Shown here: positions 7,386 to 13,787 of the stretch, one piece after another
How positions within the stretch are numbered: the first letter of the stretch is position 1
Layout of the letters: the number at the start of each line of letters is the position of its first letter
Source: Natrinema soli
Lineage (GTDB): Archaea; Halobacteriota; Halobacteria; Halobacteriales; Natrialbaceae
Direction of reading: 5' to 3'
DNA length: 20,377 nucleotides
NCBI RefSeq assembly: GCF_028618695.1
Contig: NZ_JAQIVI010000298.1
Coordinates: 1-20,377, forward strand
The notes under the pieces: model-generated
Told to the model about the DNA's origin: nothing
What the model saw: the letters and a program-made list of their open reading frames with translations, nothing else
The model's database searches: none
Translations under genes and position numbers: made by a program

Positions 7386-7652
7386 GTGCAACCCAATCAA
7401 TCACTCAGTCTGAAGATTGTAGACAAAGTCGCCGAACGCGAAGGAGTCCAACCGGAGGAGCTCAACCCACCGATCCACTACGTGATCAACACGGACGCAC
7501 TTGACTCACTCTATGACGCACGCGACTCCGAGAGGAATCCGACCACAATCGAATTCGTCTACAAAGGTTACACGGTGACTGTCGATAGTACAGGCGATGT
7601 GGATCTCGAGAATCGTGTCGCGGCCATCGACCCTGAGAAAACCGCAGTGTGA
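7386..7652 (+). CDS. HalOD1 output-domain protein
   Basis: The 88-residue protein is essentially one HalOD1 domain (halobacterial output domain 1, PF18545). The features are LSLKIVDKVAEREGVQPEEL, the NPPIHYVINTDALDSLY segment, then a three-strand region with IEFVYKGYTVTVDSTGDV. In haloarchaea this domain occurs alone or fused to two-component receivers and sensory modules and is thought to act in output signalling; its ligand or partner is not established. GTG 7386 is supported by the TATA spacing. No fused receiver or partner kinase is adjacent. Confidence 0.85.
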   Translation: MQPNQSLSLKIVDKVAEREGVQPEELNPPIHYVINTDALDSLYDARDSERNPTTIEFVYKGYTVTVDSTGDVDLENRVAAIDPEKTAV

Positions 7653-7689
7653 CCCGCTCTGAGCCCCGAGACTGAGATTTGATCTCTTA

Positions 7690-7956
7690 CTATTCCGCGT
7701 CAACAGCGGTCTCAGTAGTGACTTTGAAAGCCACTACTCGAGACGAGAGCGTCTCGGCGATCGCTCGGCGCTGCTCGAGCGTGAGGTCGACGCGCTCGAG
7801 GACTTGGCGGGAGGCCTAGACGATCGTCAGAACGCCATTGCAGGCACTCACCACTGTTTTCATCTTGTTGCAGTCGTAGCAGTCAGCTGCACGTTCGATC
7901 GCGTCTCGTCGGTATGCGTAGTCGCCGTCGGTTCTGATTCGGATACTCGTACACAC
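7690..7956 (-). pseudogene. Small haloarchaeal protein interrupted by an in-frame amber stop
   Basis: From GTG 7956 the minus strand encodes TSIRIRTDGDYAYRRDAIER, then AADCYDCNKMKTVVSACNGV, then meets TAG (7816-7818, codon 47). It continues in the same frame with ASRQVLERVDLTLEQRRAIA, then ETLSSRVVAF and further, to TAG 7690-7692. The two halves make one protein of 88 residues like small haloarchaeal proteins I recall from plasmids and provirus regions (a DUF7692-like family; name from memory). The frame is otherwise open, so a single point mutation is the only visible lesion. Pyrrolysine decoding is not expected, as haloarchaea are not known for it. Confidence 0.6.
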
Positions 7957-7987
7957 GACCCCTGAAATCCTCGTTATTGGACTCGCG

Positions 7988-8022
7988 ATATGCACACGAC
8001 GAGTCGCGGCTCGTGTGCATAT
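7988..8022. repeat. 12-bp perfect inverted repeat
   Basis: ATATGCACACGA (7988-7999) and TCGTGTGCATAT (8011-8022) are exact reverse complements around an 11-nt spacer. It lies 31 bp upstream of the start of the amber-interrupted gene (minus strand), where an operator would sit. The ATAT ends give a TATA-like element on each strand. Confidence 0.65.
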
Positions 8023-8193
8023 TCGGGAAACGGATTCTGTCGACGTGCAACCCCGAGAAGGGGTGTGAAAGAGGTCAATTTCACCACGTCTTCAATTTCC
8101 TGTGTCCCGGGAAACCCGGTTTCCAGAGTTACGTTTTTATCCGCTCAATGAACCACTCTGGAGCGTTGACGGGAGCCTGGATTTCGAGGTCTT
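8023..8193. other. Short non-coding stretch with three small hairpins
   Basis: CCCC-GAGAA-GGGG (8052-8064), CCGGG-AAA-CCCGG (about 8107-8119) and CCAGAGT...ACTCTGG (8123-8161) follow one another downstream of the minus-strand repeat gene ending at 8194. They could end its transcript. No protein is supported here. Confidence 0.35.
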
Positions 8194-8598
8194 TCACCCG
8201 TCTATATTGATGTTGATGCTGCTCGTCTTGACACTGGTTCCGCCGCTGCCCGTCCTGACCTGAATATCACCTGTATCAATACGGGTGCCGCCGCTGCCAG
8301 CCTTGACCTGAATGTCACCTGTATCAATATGGGTACCGCCTGCCTTCTGATCGTCTTTCTTCTGTTTGTCGTCCTTGTGGCGCTTCTTCTGGTCGTCTTT
8401 CTTCTGCTTGTCGTCCTTGTGGCGCTTCTTCTGGTCGTCTTTCTTCTGCTTGTCGTCCTTGTGGCGCTTCTTCTGGTCGTCTTTCTTCTGCTTGTCGTGC
8501 GCAGAAGCGACCCCGCTCAGTCCAATTGTACTGAGACTTATTCCCCCTGTGGTCCGGAGAATGCTACGACGGGTGCTTGTCGATTTATCCTTGTTCAT
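8194..8598 (-). CDS. Tat-exported protein with Lys/Asp-rich tandem repeats
   Basis: This is a 134-residue protein of unknown family. Residues 1-33 form a Tat signal: STRRSILRT, a hydrophobic stretch GISLSTIGLSG, and ASA before a likely cut at residue 33/34. Residues 36-85 are three exact copies of the 14-mer KQKKDDQKKRHKDD and a partial fourth. The coding DNA repeats are 42 bp and nearly identical. Residues 86-134 hold two and a half copies of a 16-residue unit (GGTxIDTGDIQVxxGS), with alternating polar/hydrophobic residues suited to beta strands or a small beta-helix. There is no lipobox, membrane anchor or catalytic motif. The basic repeat is unusual in a halophile's acidic secretome. A minus-strand TATA lies at 8646-8655. 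Confidence 0.75.
   Translation of the reverse strand: MNKDKSTSTRRSILRTTGGISLSTIGLSGVASAHDKQKKDDQKKRHKDDKQKKDDQKKRHKDDKQKKDDQKKRHKDDKQKKDDQKAGGTHIDTGDIQVKAGSGGTRIDTGDIQVRTGSGGTSVKTSSININIDG
8215..8337 (-). repeat. 48-bp coding repeat, about 2.5 copies
   Basis: These encode the 16-residue IDTGDIQV units of the Tat-exported protein. The segments around TGACCTGAATATCACCTG (near 8255-8275) and TGACCTGAATGTCACCTG (near 8305-8325) are almost identical on the plus strand. Confidence 0.7.
8349..8498 (-). repeat. 42-bp coding tandem repeat, about 3.5 copies
   Basis: The 42-bp unit begins TCTGGTCGTCTTTCTTCTGC on the plus strand and encodes KQKKDDQKKRHKDD on the minus strand. Copies differ by only one or two bases, implying recent expansion or slippage. 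Confidence 0.8.
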
Positions 8599-8645
8599 TC
8601 TAATACCGGGTGGATCACACCCACTTCAGATGTGTCTCGGAGCGG

Positions 8646-8655
8646 ATTATAAACA
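8646..8655 (-). promoter_or_regulatory. TATA box of the Tat-exported repeat protein
   Basis: The minus strand reads TGTTTATAAT. The predicted start near 8623 leaves a leader of about 25 nt. It lies at the edge of the AT-rich stretch. Confidence 0.45.
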
Positions 8656-9094
8656 CAGTAGAGGCGTTCATATATCAATATCATAATAATATAATTACCA
8701 GTATAGCCATATCCAAAATATACCGTATTAATAACGACGTGACCGAATCAATCGAACAGAATAAGATATTAATTAAGTATGAAAAAAAACGATATATGGC
8801 TGGAAAAACTAGTAATCGTACGAACAGAGAGAAGCGAGGATAGCGGAACCAGATCCTTCGTCCATTCTATCGTCATCTGCTTAAAGACTTATTTCTCCCA
8901 GATCCCTTATTTATCGAATTATTTTGTACAATTCTATTGAGACACCAGCCGACATGGTGGTTAGTACTAACTGGCGTATATATTGTTGGACAGAATTTCG
9001 AATATTGATCGTTGAGATTGGATTTGTGTTGATTTCCATCCAACAGGCGATCACTGACTGATTATCGTTTGAACAGGGGAGATCAGACAACCCG
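8656..9094. other. AT-rich stretch without a supported gene
   Basis: By count, 8641-8820 has 53 G+C in 180 bases, against well over 60% in the flanking core genes. 8881-8940 is again AT-rich (16 of 60). An open plus frame at 8610-8843 is only an AT-rich random frame. CGTATATATTG near 8975-8985 is TATA-like and is followed by TGTTGGACA, repeated from 4951. Nothing coding or RNA-like is identified, and a promoter-rich or foreign segment is the best description. Confidence 0.5.
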
Positions 9095-9304
9095 TTACAT
9101 GTGCTTCAACTGGGAGAGAATCGTATCAATCCGCATCCGACGGGGCTCGCCGTGTTCGTCGAACTCGAGGTCGGCCCCGTTCTTCGCGAGCCACTTCTGG
9201 AACGACGATGACTCCGCAACGTGGTCGGCTAAGCCCATGAGATGCTGCATCCGGTCGGCGTCGCTCTCGATCGCGTACTCGGCGGACTCGACGAGGCGGG
9301 TCAT
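9095..9304 (-). CDS. Small acidic protein of unknown function, 69 residues
   Basis: The protein is almost entirely helical in appearance: MTRLVESAEYAIESDADRMQ, then HLMGLADHVAESSSFQKWLA, then DLEFDEHGEPRRMRIDTILS and a short tail. The acidic residues and codon use fit haloarchaeal coding sequence. I recognise no catalytic motif and no signal or membrane segment. The sequence resembles short conserved haloarchaeal proteins seen near plasmid or provirus genes. The start ATG 9304 is preceded by GGGGATGGTGG-type purine-rich sequence that could act as a ribosome binding site. It is divergent from the zinc-ribbon gene that starts at 9413. Confidence 0.6.
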   Translation of the reverse strand: MTRLVESAEYAIESDADRMQHLMGLADHVAESSSFQKWLAKNGADLEFDEHGEPRRMRIDTILSQLKHM

Positions 9305-9412
9305 CGCGAACCACCATCCCCGCGATCAGTAGCCGCCTGTATCGATCGTTCAAGCGTTCGTGACAGTTGGGAAAGGTTATTCCCGTATCCAGTAGTAATT
9401 GCCCTCGGTAAA

Positions 9413-9568
9413 ATGACAGAGAGAACAGACAGGGTAGTCTTATACTGTGACAACTGTGGGTTAATACAACCAGGTATTAATGTATTAGATGGAGAACTGA
9501 AGGCGATGGGGAAAGGTTTCTGCAAGTGTGGCGGAACGAGCTTTACTCTCGCTGAGGACGTAAACTGA
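9413..9568 (+). CDS. Small zinc-ribbon protein, 51 residues
   Basis: One CxxC pair near residues 12-15 (LYCDNCG) and one CxC pair near 37-39 (FCKCGGTSF) could form a single zinc-binding site. The segment between is ordinary polar sequence (INVLDGELKAMGKG). The protein ends LAEDVN. ATG 9413 is chosen because the upstream in-frame part is not protein-like; a weak AT-rich GGTTATTCC at 9375-9383 lies 30-38 bp ahead and could be the promoter. The codon use is less GC-biased than that of the core genes, in keeping with the accessory region. The function is unknown. Confidence 0.6.
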   Translation: MTERTDRVVLYCDNCGLIQPGINVLDGELKAMGKGFCKCGGTSFTLAEDVN

Positions 9569-9933
9569 GTAGGACCGTTCCAGACAGCACGATCAGCCCG
9601 AAAGGTGCCAGTAGCCGCATAAAATCGGAGAGTGAGAAACGCCCTGAGGTATATGGAGACGACTGGGAACATATCGACTGCAGTCGGCGTGGCGGTGGTG
9701 TAGCGTAACACGCGCCCGATCCACGGGTGTGCCGAAGGTGCAACTCCTTCCCGTCACAGTCTCCAGCAGAGTTTGGTTGTCGTTCAGTACCGCTTGGGGG
9801 GTATCCACCGTCGGCGCGAACCGCTCGGTTCTCGAGCGCCCGCCGAACGGCCACATCAGTCGCTTGATGAGTCGGATGGGCTATGGGCGTTCGACTGCCG
9901 ACATCGGAGAGCCGATTCGCCGGAACAAACCAG
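9569..9933. other. Stretch without a supported gene; possible remnant of a membrane protein
   Basis: On the minus strand three frames alternate between non-homologous sequence and short hydrophobic runs such as FMRLLAPFGLIVLSGTVLLS (one frame) and VDMFPVVSIYLRAF (another). No frame carries a complete domain. It could be a decayed membrane gene, but this is weak. Confidence 0.25.
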
Positions 9934-10163
9934 CTACACATCGGCCTCACCGCCGTGGCGGCCGGGCGACGTTTCCGGTCCGGAATCGATACGCCGGCGC
10001 CAGCAGCGGAGCCGTGGCTCAGTCGCATGTACGTATCGCAGTCACCACAGCGGTGGGCTTGGTTTCGGTTATCACCGAAAACTCGCGAGAAGTGGTCGGT
10101 GACATGGGCTCCGCAGTGCTTGTACGTCGAGTTGTCGACCGACGGCCAGGGCGCGACCGTCAT
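9934..10163 (-). pseudogene. Frameshifted small zinc-ribbon gene with a lost cysteine
   Basis: From ATG 10163 the frame reads YKHCGAHVTDHFSRVFGDNR, then NQAHRCGDCDTYMRLSHGSA and AGAGVSIPD, then goes out of phase. The next frame supplies PETSPGRHGGEADV and stops at TAG 9934-9936. Adding one C near 9975-9980 rebuilds a complete 76-residue protein of a small haloarchaeal zinc-ribbon type. In addition, the first zinc ligand appears lost: the expected CKHC reads YKHC, a TGC to TAC change at codon 14. The second pair, CGDC, is intact. Uncorrected, the open frame runs on to 9543 with sequence that has no homology. Two independent lesions favour true decay over a sequencing error. Confidence 0.55.
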
Positions 10164-10251
10164 GCTGACTACCTCCAGAAAGCGGTTGCTAACTGGTGTG
10201 AGAACGACCGGGTCAAAGCGGCAAATCACGCCGCTTTACGTGTATACCGTA

Positions 10252-10324
10252 TGGGATCGCCCGGATTTGAACCGGGGTCACGGGCACCCAAGGCCCGAAG
10301 TATACCAAGCTAACCCACGATCCC
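10252..10324 (-). tRNA. tRNA-Pro (UGG)
   Basis: The 73-nt minus-strand cloverleaf has a 7-bp acceptor stem (GGGATCG with CGATCCC), then TG, a D-arm, and the anticodon stem CGGGC/GCCCG with loop CTTGGGT, giving anticodon UGG. The T-arm is CCCGG-TTCAAAT-CCGGG. The discriminator is A, and CCA is not encoded. No intron is present. A TATA-like sequence lies about 27 bp upstream. Confidence 0.95.
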
Positions 10325-10349
10325 GTATTTACTCCAATCGCGCCCACGT

Positions 10350-10357
10350 CATAAAGC
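10350..10357 (-). promoter_or_regulatory. TATA box of tRNA-Pro
   Basis: The minus strand reads GCTTTATG about 27-30 bp before the mature 5' end at 10324. Confidence 0.5.
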
Positions 10358-10407
10358 GTTTCGTTACGGTCCGAACGGTTTTGCCCGATGCCGTGATAGC
10401 GCCAGCT

Positions 10408-10662
10408 ATGACCGGACTCGAGATGCTGCTTTTGATTCTCGTGTTGGTACTCGTCCTCGTGGCGGCACAGCTCATCGAGGTCGCGAGACCCTTCATCGTC
10501 AACGCGGTGGGCGGACTCGTGGTGTTGTACCTCGCCCAGGTCGTCTTCGGCATCGGAGTAGCGGTGACGCCGCTGACGGTTGCGATCGTCGCGATCGGCG
10601 GCGTTCCGGGCTCGTTGCTCGTGCTCGCGCTCTCGCTGTTCGGTGTCGCCTTCGTTCCGTGA
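10408..10662 (+). CDS. BofA-family small membrane protein
   Basis: This 84-residue protein consists of two or three hydrophobic segments. MTGLEMLLLILVLVLVLVAA is the first helix. It is followed by PFIVNAVGGLVVLYLAQVVF and then AVTPLTVAIVAIGGVPGSLL. The PFIVNAVGG and AIGGVPGxxLVL motifs match the pro-sigmaK processing inhibitor BofA family (PF07441), which in Bacillus holds an intramembrane protease in check. Archaea have no sigmaK, so the role here is unknown. ATG 10408 is chosen because the in-frame extension upstream crosses the tRNA gene on the opposite strand. A GC-rich hairpin follows the stop codon. Confidence 0.85.
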   Translation: MTGLEMLLLILVLVLVLVAAQLIEVARPFIVNAVGGLVVLYLAQVVFGIGVAVTPLTVAIVAIGGVPGSLLVLALSLFGVAFVP

Positions 10663-10715
10663 GCCCTGCTGATCGGCGTCGACCGTCGACTCATACGATC
10701 TGCTGTACCATTGTA

Positions 10716-10751
10716 TCGGCGCACCCGCACGGCGGGTCGCGGGCGCGCCGG
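10716..10751. repeat. GC-rich hairpin, copy 2 of the 36-nt dispersed repeat
   Basis: The arms CGGCGCACCCGC (10717-10728) and GCGGGCGCGCCG (10739-10750) pair with one mismatch around the loop ACGGCGGGTC. It sits between the convergent BofA-like and DUF7504-like genes, a terminator position. It is identical to 4134-4169 at 33 of 36 positions. Confidence 0.75.
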
Positions 10752-10773
10752 AACTGACGGAGCGTACTCCGTC

Positions 10774-11505
10774 TCAGTTTCCGAGAATACGTGCGATGTC
10801 CTCGTCGGTCGCTTCGGTGACCGCATCGGATCCGGCGTCGGCCGTCGACGCCCCGTCCCACTCGGCCAGTAACGCCGCGACGTCCTCGTCGGTCGCCTGC
10901 GGGAGCGACTCGTTTGCATCGTCGTCGGCGACGACGGCGTCGAAAATCGTCCCGAACGTCGAGACGACCCGGTCCTCGTGGCGCGCCGGATCGAAGTGAA
11001 AGTGGGCGTAGGCGTCGACGCTCGAGAGCCGGTTCGTGAGGACGTGCGCGAACTGAAAGACCTCCTTCGGCGAGGTGTGACGAAGCAGGGCGTCGAGCGA
11101 GTCGAAACAGACCGTGATCTCCCCGCCGGTTTCGTCCCAATGTTTACAAAACCGGCTGACCGCGACGCCGATCGCGGAGAGATCGGTCGGATCGGTCACC
11201 GAATCGGTGACGATCGGCCGGGAAAAATCCGGCTCCGATTCGTCGCCGGCGTCGGTCAGGACGTCCCCAATCGCGAGCTGCCCGAGCGGGCCGTCGATCG
11301 TCTCTTCGTCGGGACAGTCCGGCTCCTCGTCGGCGAAGGTGACCGCGAGATGAGCCGTGTCGCTGTCGGCGTAACACAGCTCCTCGCAGGCGTCCGGCCC
11401 TGTTCGTCCCGAGTGGACGAGCAACACGTTCGCGGGTGGATCGATCGCGGCTGGCGTCGTCGTGTCCATAGTGACAGCACCGGGACGGGTTCCCGTATTG
11501 GACAT
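10774..11505 (-). CDS. DUF7504-type RecA-like protein
   Basis: From ATG 11505 this is a 243-residue acidic haloarchaeal protein. The segments NVLLVHSGRTGPDACEELCY, VCFDSLDALLRHTSPKEVFQ and FAHVLTNRLSSVDAYAHFHF match the haloarchaeal family that I recall as DUF7504, whose fold is RecA/KaiC-like. The usual Walker A lysine motif is not seen. The C-terminal 60 residues are acidic and contain two copies of an ATDEDxAxLL/ILxx motif. ATG 11505 is preferred over ATG 11469 (231 residues) because GGGAGG lies a suitable distance upstream. The family is thought to take part in signalling or gene regulation, but no function is shown for this member. It is convergent with the BofA-like gene and codirectional with the helicase. 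Confidence 0.75.
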   Translation of the reverse strand: MSNTGTRPGAVTMDTTTPAAIDPPANVLLVHSGRTGPDACEELCYADSDTAHLAVTFADEEPDCPDEETIDGPLGQLAIGDVLTDAGDESEPDFSRPIVTDSVTDPTDLSAIGVAVSRFCKHWDETGGEITVCFDSLDALLRHTSPKEVFQFAHVLTNRLSSVDAYAHFHFDPARHEDRVVSTFGTIFDAVVADDDANESLPQATDEDVAALLAEWDGASTADAGSDAVTEATDEDIARILGN

Positions 11506-11615
11506 CGATTGGTTCCTCCCGTCCTTTACCGTTCCGGCCGCGAACGGGGAGCGAAAACGATCTCGGTCGCGTTCCAGCGCGCCGTCGGCGGGTACCGATC
11601 GCACTGCGAGCCCAG

Positions 11616-13682
11616 TCAGAGGTCCGCGTCGCGGAGTTCGATGTCCGCGACGAGTTCGTAGGGATGAGCGTCTTTCCGGATCCCGTCGAGAAGGGTGAAC
11701 GCCTGGCCGGGCTCGAGGAAGTGTTCGGTCACGACGCGACCGAGCGGCGTGGGTTCGAAGCCGTCGATGAAGTCGTACTGCAGCAGCTTGCCGACGGCGT
11801 GTTTCGTGGGGACGTCGCCGAGCATGCGGTCGTTGAGCGCCTTCGCGGCCTTGCCGCCGACTGTGACGTTCGCGAGCGTCTCCTCGACAGCCGCAGCCTC
11901 GTCGTAGTGGGTCATCACCGACTCCATCTCGCCTTTGAGGAGTTTGAAGGCGACCTCGTCCTCGCTCATCTCCATCGAGTTGTGGTAGACGGTGTCGGGT
12001 TCGACGAGGACGTACACCGTCCCCGTGTCGTGATAGTCGGGGCGGCCCGCGCGGCCGAGCATCTGGTGGAACTCCTGGACCGAGAGCCACTCGATGCCCA
12101 TCGCCAGCGAATCGAAGATGACCTGCGAGGCGGGGAAGTCGACCCCGGCGGCCAGCGCGGCGGTCGTGACGACCGCCGAGAGCTCCTGCTCGCCGAACTT
12201 TCGTTCGACCGTCTTCCGGCGCTTGTAGTCCAGTCCGGCGTGGTAGGGGGCGGCCGAGTAATCGAGCTTCCGCGAGATCTCGTGACAGCGCCGCCGGGAG
12301 TTGGTAAAGATGATCGTCTGCCCGCGATACCCCTTCGAGGACTCGGTGTCGAACTCGCGTTTGACGAGCTTGTTCTCGACCCGTACTTTCTCCTGGCCGT
12401 CCGCGAATGTGACGTGGCGTTCGATCGGGATCGGACGCTCCTCGAACTCGATGAGCGTGGCCTCGAGCGCGTTCGTGAGCTGTTCGGGGTTGCCGACGGT
12501 CGCCGAGAGGTAGACCCACTGCGCGCCGTCGTACTCCTCGCGGCGCGCCGCCCGCTGCTCGCAGGTGTACTTGAGCCGCGAGATGAGGCCGTCGAGGCGG
12601 TGGCCCCGATCCTCCTCCTTGAGGGTGTGGACCTCGTCGATGACGACGGTCCCGATGTCACCCATCTCCTTGCCCGTCCGCAGGGCGTGATCGATCCCCT
12701 CGTAGGTGCCGACGATGATGTCGGCGTTCGGGTCGAACTGGTTGCCGTTGTCGGCGATCCGGCTCGCACCCACGCGGATGGAGACGTCGACGAGGTGACC
12801 GTACTCGTCCTGAAAGTCCTCGTATTTCTGATTGGCCAGCGCCACCAGCGGCACCAGAAAGAGCATCGTCCCCTTTCCGTTGAGGACGCGGTCGATACCG
12901 GTCATCTCGCCGACGAGGGTCTTCCCGGTCGCCGTCGCGGAGACGACGAGCTGGTCCTCGCCGTCGAGGAGGCCGTTCTCGACCGCGAGACTCTGGACCG
13001 GCAGCAGCGTGTCGAACCGGTCCTCGAGCAGGTCCTGGATACCCGGATGCAGGTTCAACGAGTCCGTCCGAACGGGGTCGACCTCCTCGGTCGTCGCCGA
13101 GATGGTATCGAACTTCGTCAGATCGGGATCGAGCTGTCCCTTGAGCAGGTTGACGATCCGTTCTAGGTCCTGGACCTCCAGCATGAGCTCTTCGAGGCGT
13201 TCCTTGGCGGCACCCGAGACCGCGCCGCCGCCGGAAAAGGAAAGCTGGCGCTCGAGTTCCCGTTTCGCACAGTCCGTACAGATCCAGTCGTTGTCGTCTT
13301 TGACGGCGGTCTCGGTCGTAATCGGCGAGTACCGGCCCGCGCCGGCGCAGTAGCGGCAGGTCCGAACGGTCTTGACCTTATCCTCGAGCTGGTAGCCCGC
13401 GAGCATTTCCTGAAGGTCGCGACGACCCGCACTCGAGGTCTGTTCGGAGATGCGGATCCGCTTGGATCGGCGGGCGAGTTCGACGAACTCGTCGGGTTGC
13501 CGGGGCTCCTCGCTCGAGCCGTCTTTGAGTCGGAACTTCGCGGGACGGGGGCCGGCCGAGGTTTCCGAGAGTTCGAGCTTCGCGCGGAACAGTCGCTTCC
13601 CGCCACGTTCGATGACGACGAGATAGTCGCCACCCGTTTCGTGACAGAAGATGGTATCGACCTGCTGGACCTGCTTCGACAC
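11616..13682 (-). CDS. Ski2-like DEAD/DEAH-box helicase with DUF5814-type N-terminus
   Basis: This is a 688-residue superfamily 2 helicase starting at GTG. The N-terminal region (1-200) is of the haloarchaeal DUF5814 kind and contains a four-Cys zinc motif, C109, C112, C135 and C138. The motor follows: Walker A ATATGKT (about 249-255), DEVH (349-352), SAT (393-395), the motif IV-like TIIFTNSRRR (456-465) and motif VI QMLGRAGRP (540-548). The C-terminal part resembles the winged-helix and ratchet region of Ski2/Hel308. It probably unwinds RNA or DNA in repair or RNA decay. Which substrate it uses cannot be read from the sequence. The arrangement is complete with no internal lesion. Confidence 0.9.
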   Translation of the reverse strand: MSKQVQQVDTIFCHETGGDYLVVIERGGKRLFRAKLELSETSAGPRPAKFRLKDGSSEEPRQPDEFVELARRSKRIRISEQTSSAGRRDLQEMLAGYQLEDKVKTVRTCRYCAGAGRYSPITTETAVKDDNDWICTDCAKRELERQLSFSGGGAVSGAAKERLEELMLEVQDLERIVNLLKGQLDPDLTKFDTISATTEEVDPVRTDSLNLHPGIQDLLEDRFDTLLPVQSLAVENGLLDGEDQLVVSATATGKTLVGEMTGIDRVLNGKGTMLFLVPLVALANQKYEDFQDEYGHLVDVSIRVGASRIADNGNQFDPNADIIVGTYEGIDHALRTGKEMGDIGTVVIDEVHTLKEEDRGHRLDGLISRLKYTCEQRAARREEYDGAQWVYLSATVGNPEQLTNALEATLIEFEERPIPIERHVTFADGQEKVRVENKLVKREFDTESSKGYRGQTIIFTNSRRRCHEISRKLDYSAAPYHAGLDYKRRKTVERKFGEQELSAVVTTAALAAGVDFPASQVIFDSLAMGIEWLSVQEFHQMLGRAGRPDYHDTGTVYVLVEPDTVYHNSMEMSEDEVAFKLLKGEMESVMTHYDEAAAVEETLANVTVGGKAAKALNDRMLGDVPTKHAVGKLLQYDFIDGFEPTPLGRVVTEHFLEPGQAFTLLDGIRKDAHPYELVADIELRDADL

Positions 13683-13787
13683 GACAGTGAATAGTAGCGT
13701 GGCGTACTTGAGCGATTCGGACTCGAGCGCGTCGATCCCGGACCGACCCGAACGCGCGCCGCCTCGCGGAGTTCGACCGAGCGGTCC

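Noticed and set aside
8349..8498. A CRISPR array or other regular non-coding repeat.
   Set aside because: The 42-bp units are adjacent without spacers and lie in frame within a protein gene.
8329..8652. A plus-strand frame of repeated Leu/Val (membrane-like) sequence.
   Set aside because: It is the complement of the Lys/Asp-rich tandem repeat gene, whose Tat signal and repeat structure are coherent on the minus strand.
8656..9094. A haloarchaeal replication origin in the AT-rich stretch near mcm and other replication genes.
   Set aside because: I find no repeated origin-recognition-box sequences and no Orc1/Cdc6 gene in the window. AT richness alone is not enough.
9543..10163. A novel protein of about 200 residues with an N-terminal zinc motif.
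   Set aside because: The sequence after residue 62 has no protein-like character, while the next frame supplies the expected tail. It is a frameshift product.
9883..10662. A 259-residue plus-strand open frame ending in the BofA-like protein.
   Set aside because: Its first 175 codons cross the zinc-ribbon pseudogene and the tRNA-Pro gene, both on the other strand. The supported protein begins at ATG 10408.
10774..12519. A 581-residue minus-strand open frame that joins the DUF7504-like protein to a long N-terminal part.
   Set aside because: The N-terminal two thirds are an Arg/Gly/Ala-rich shadow of the Ski2-like helicase gene in another frame of the same strand. The real protein starts near 11505.
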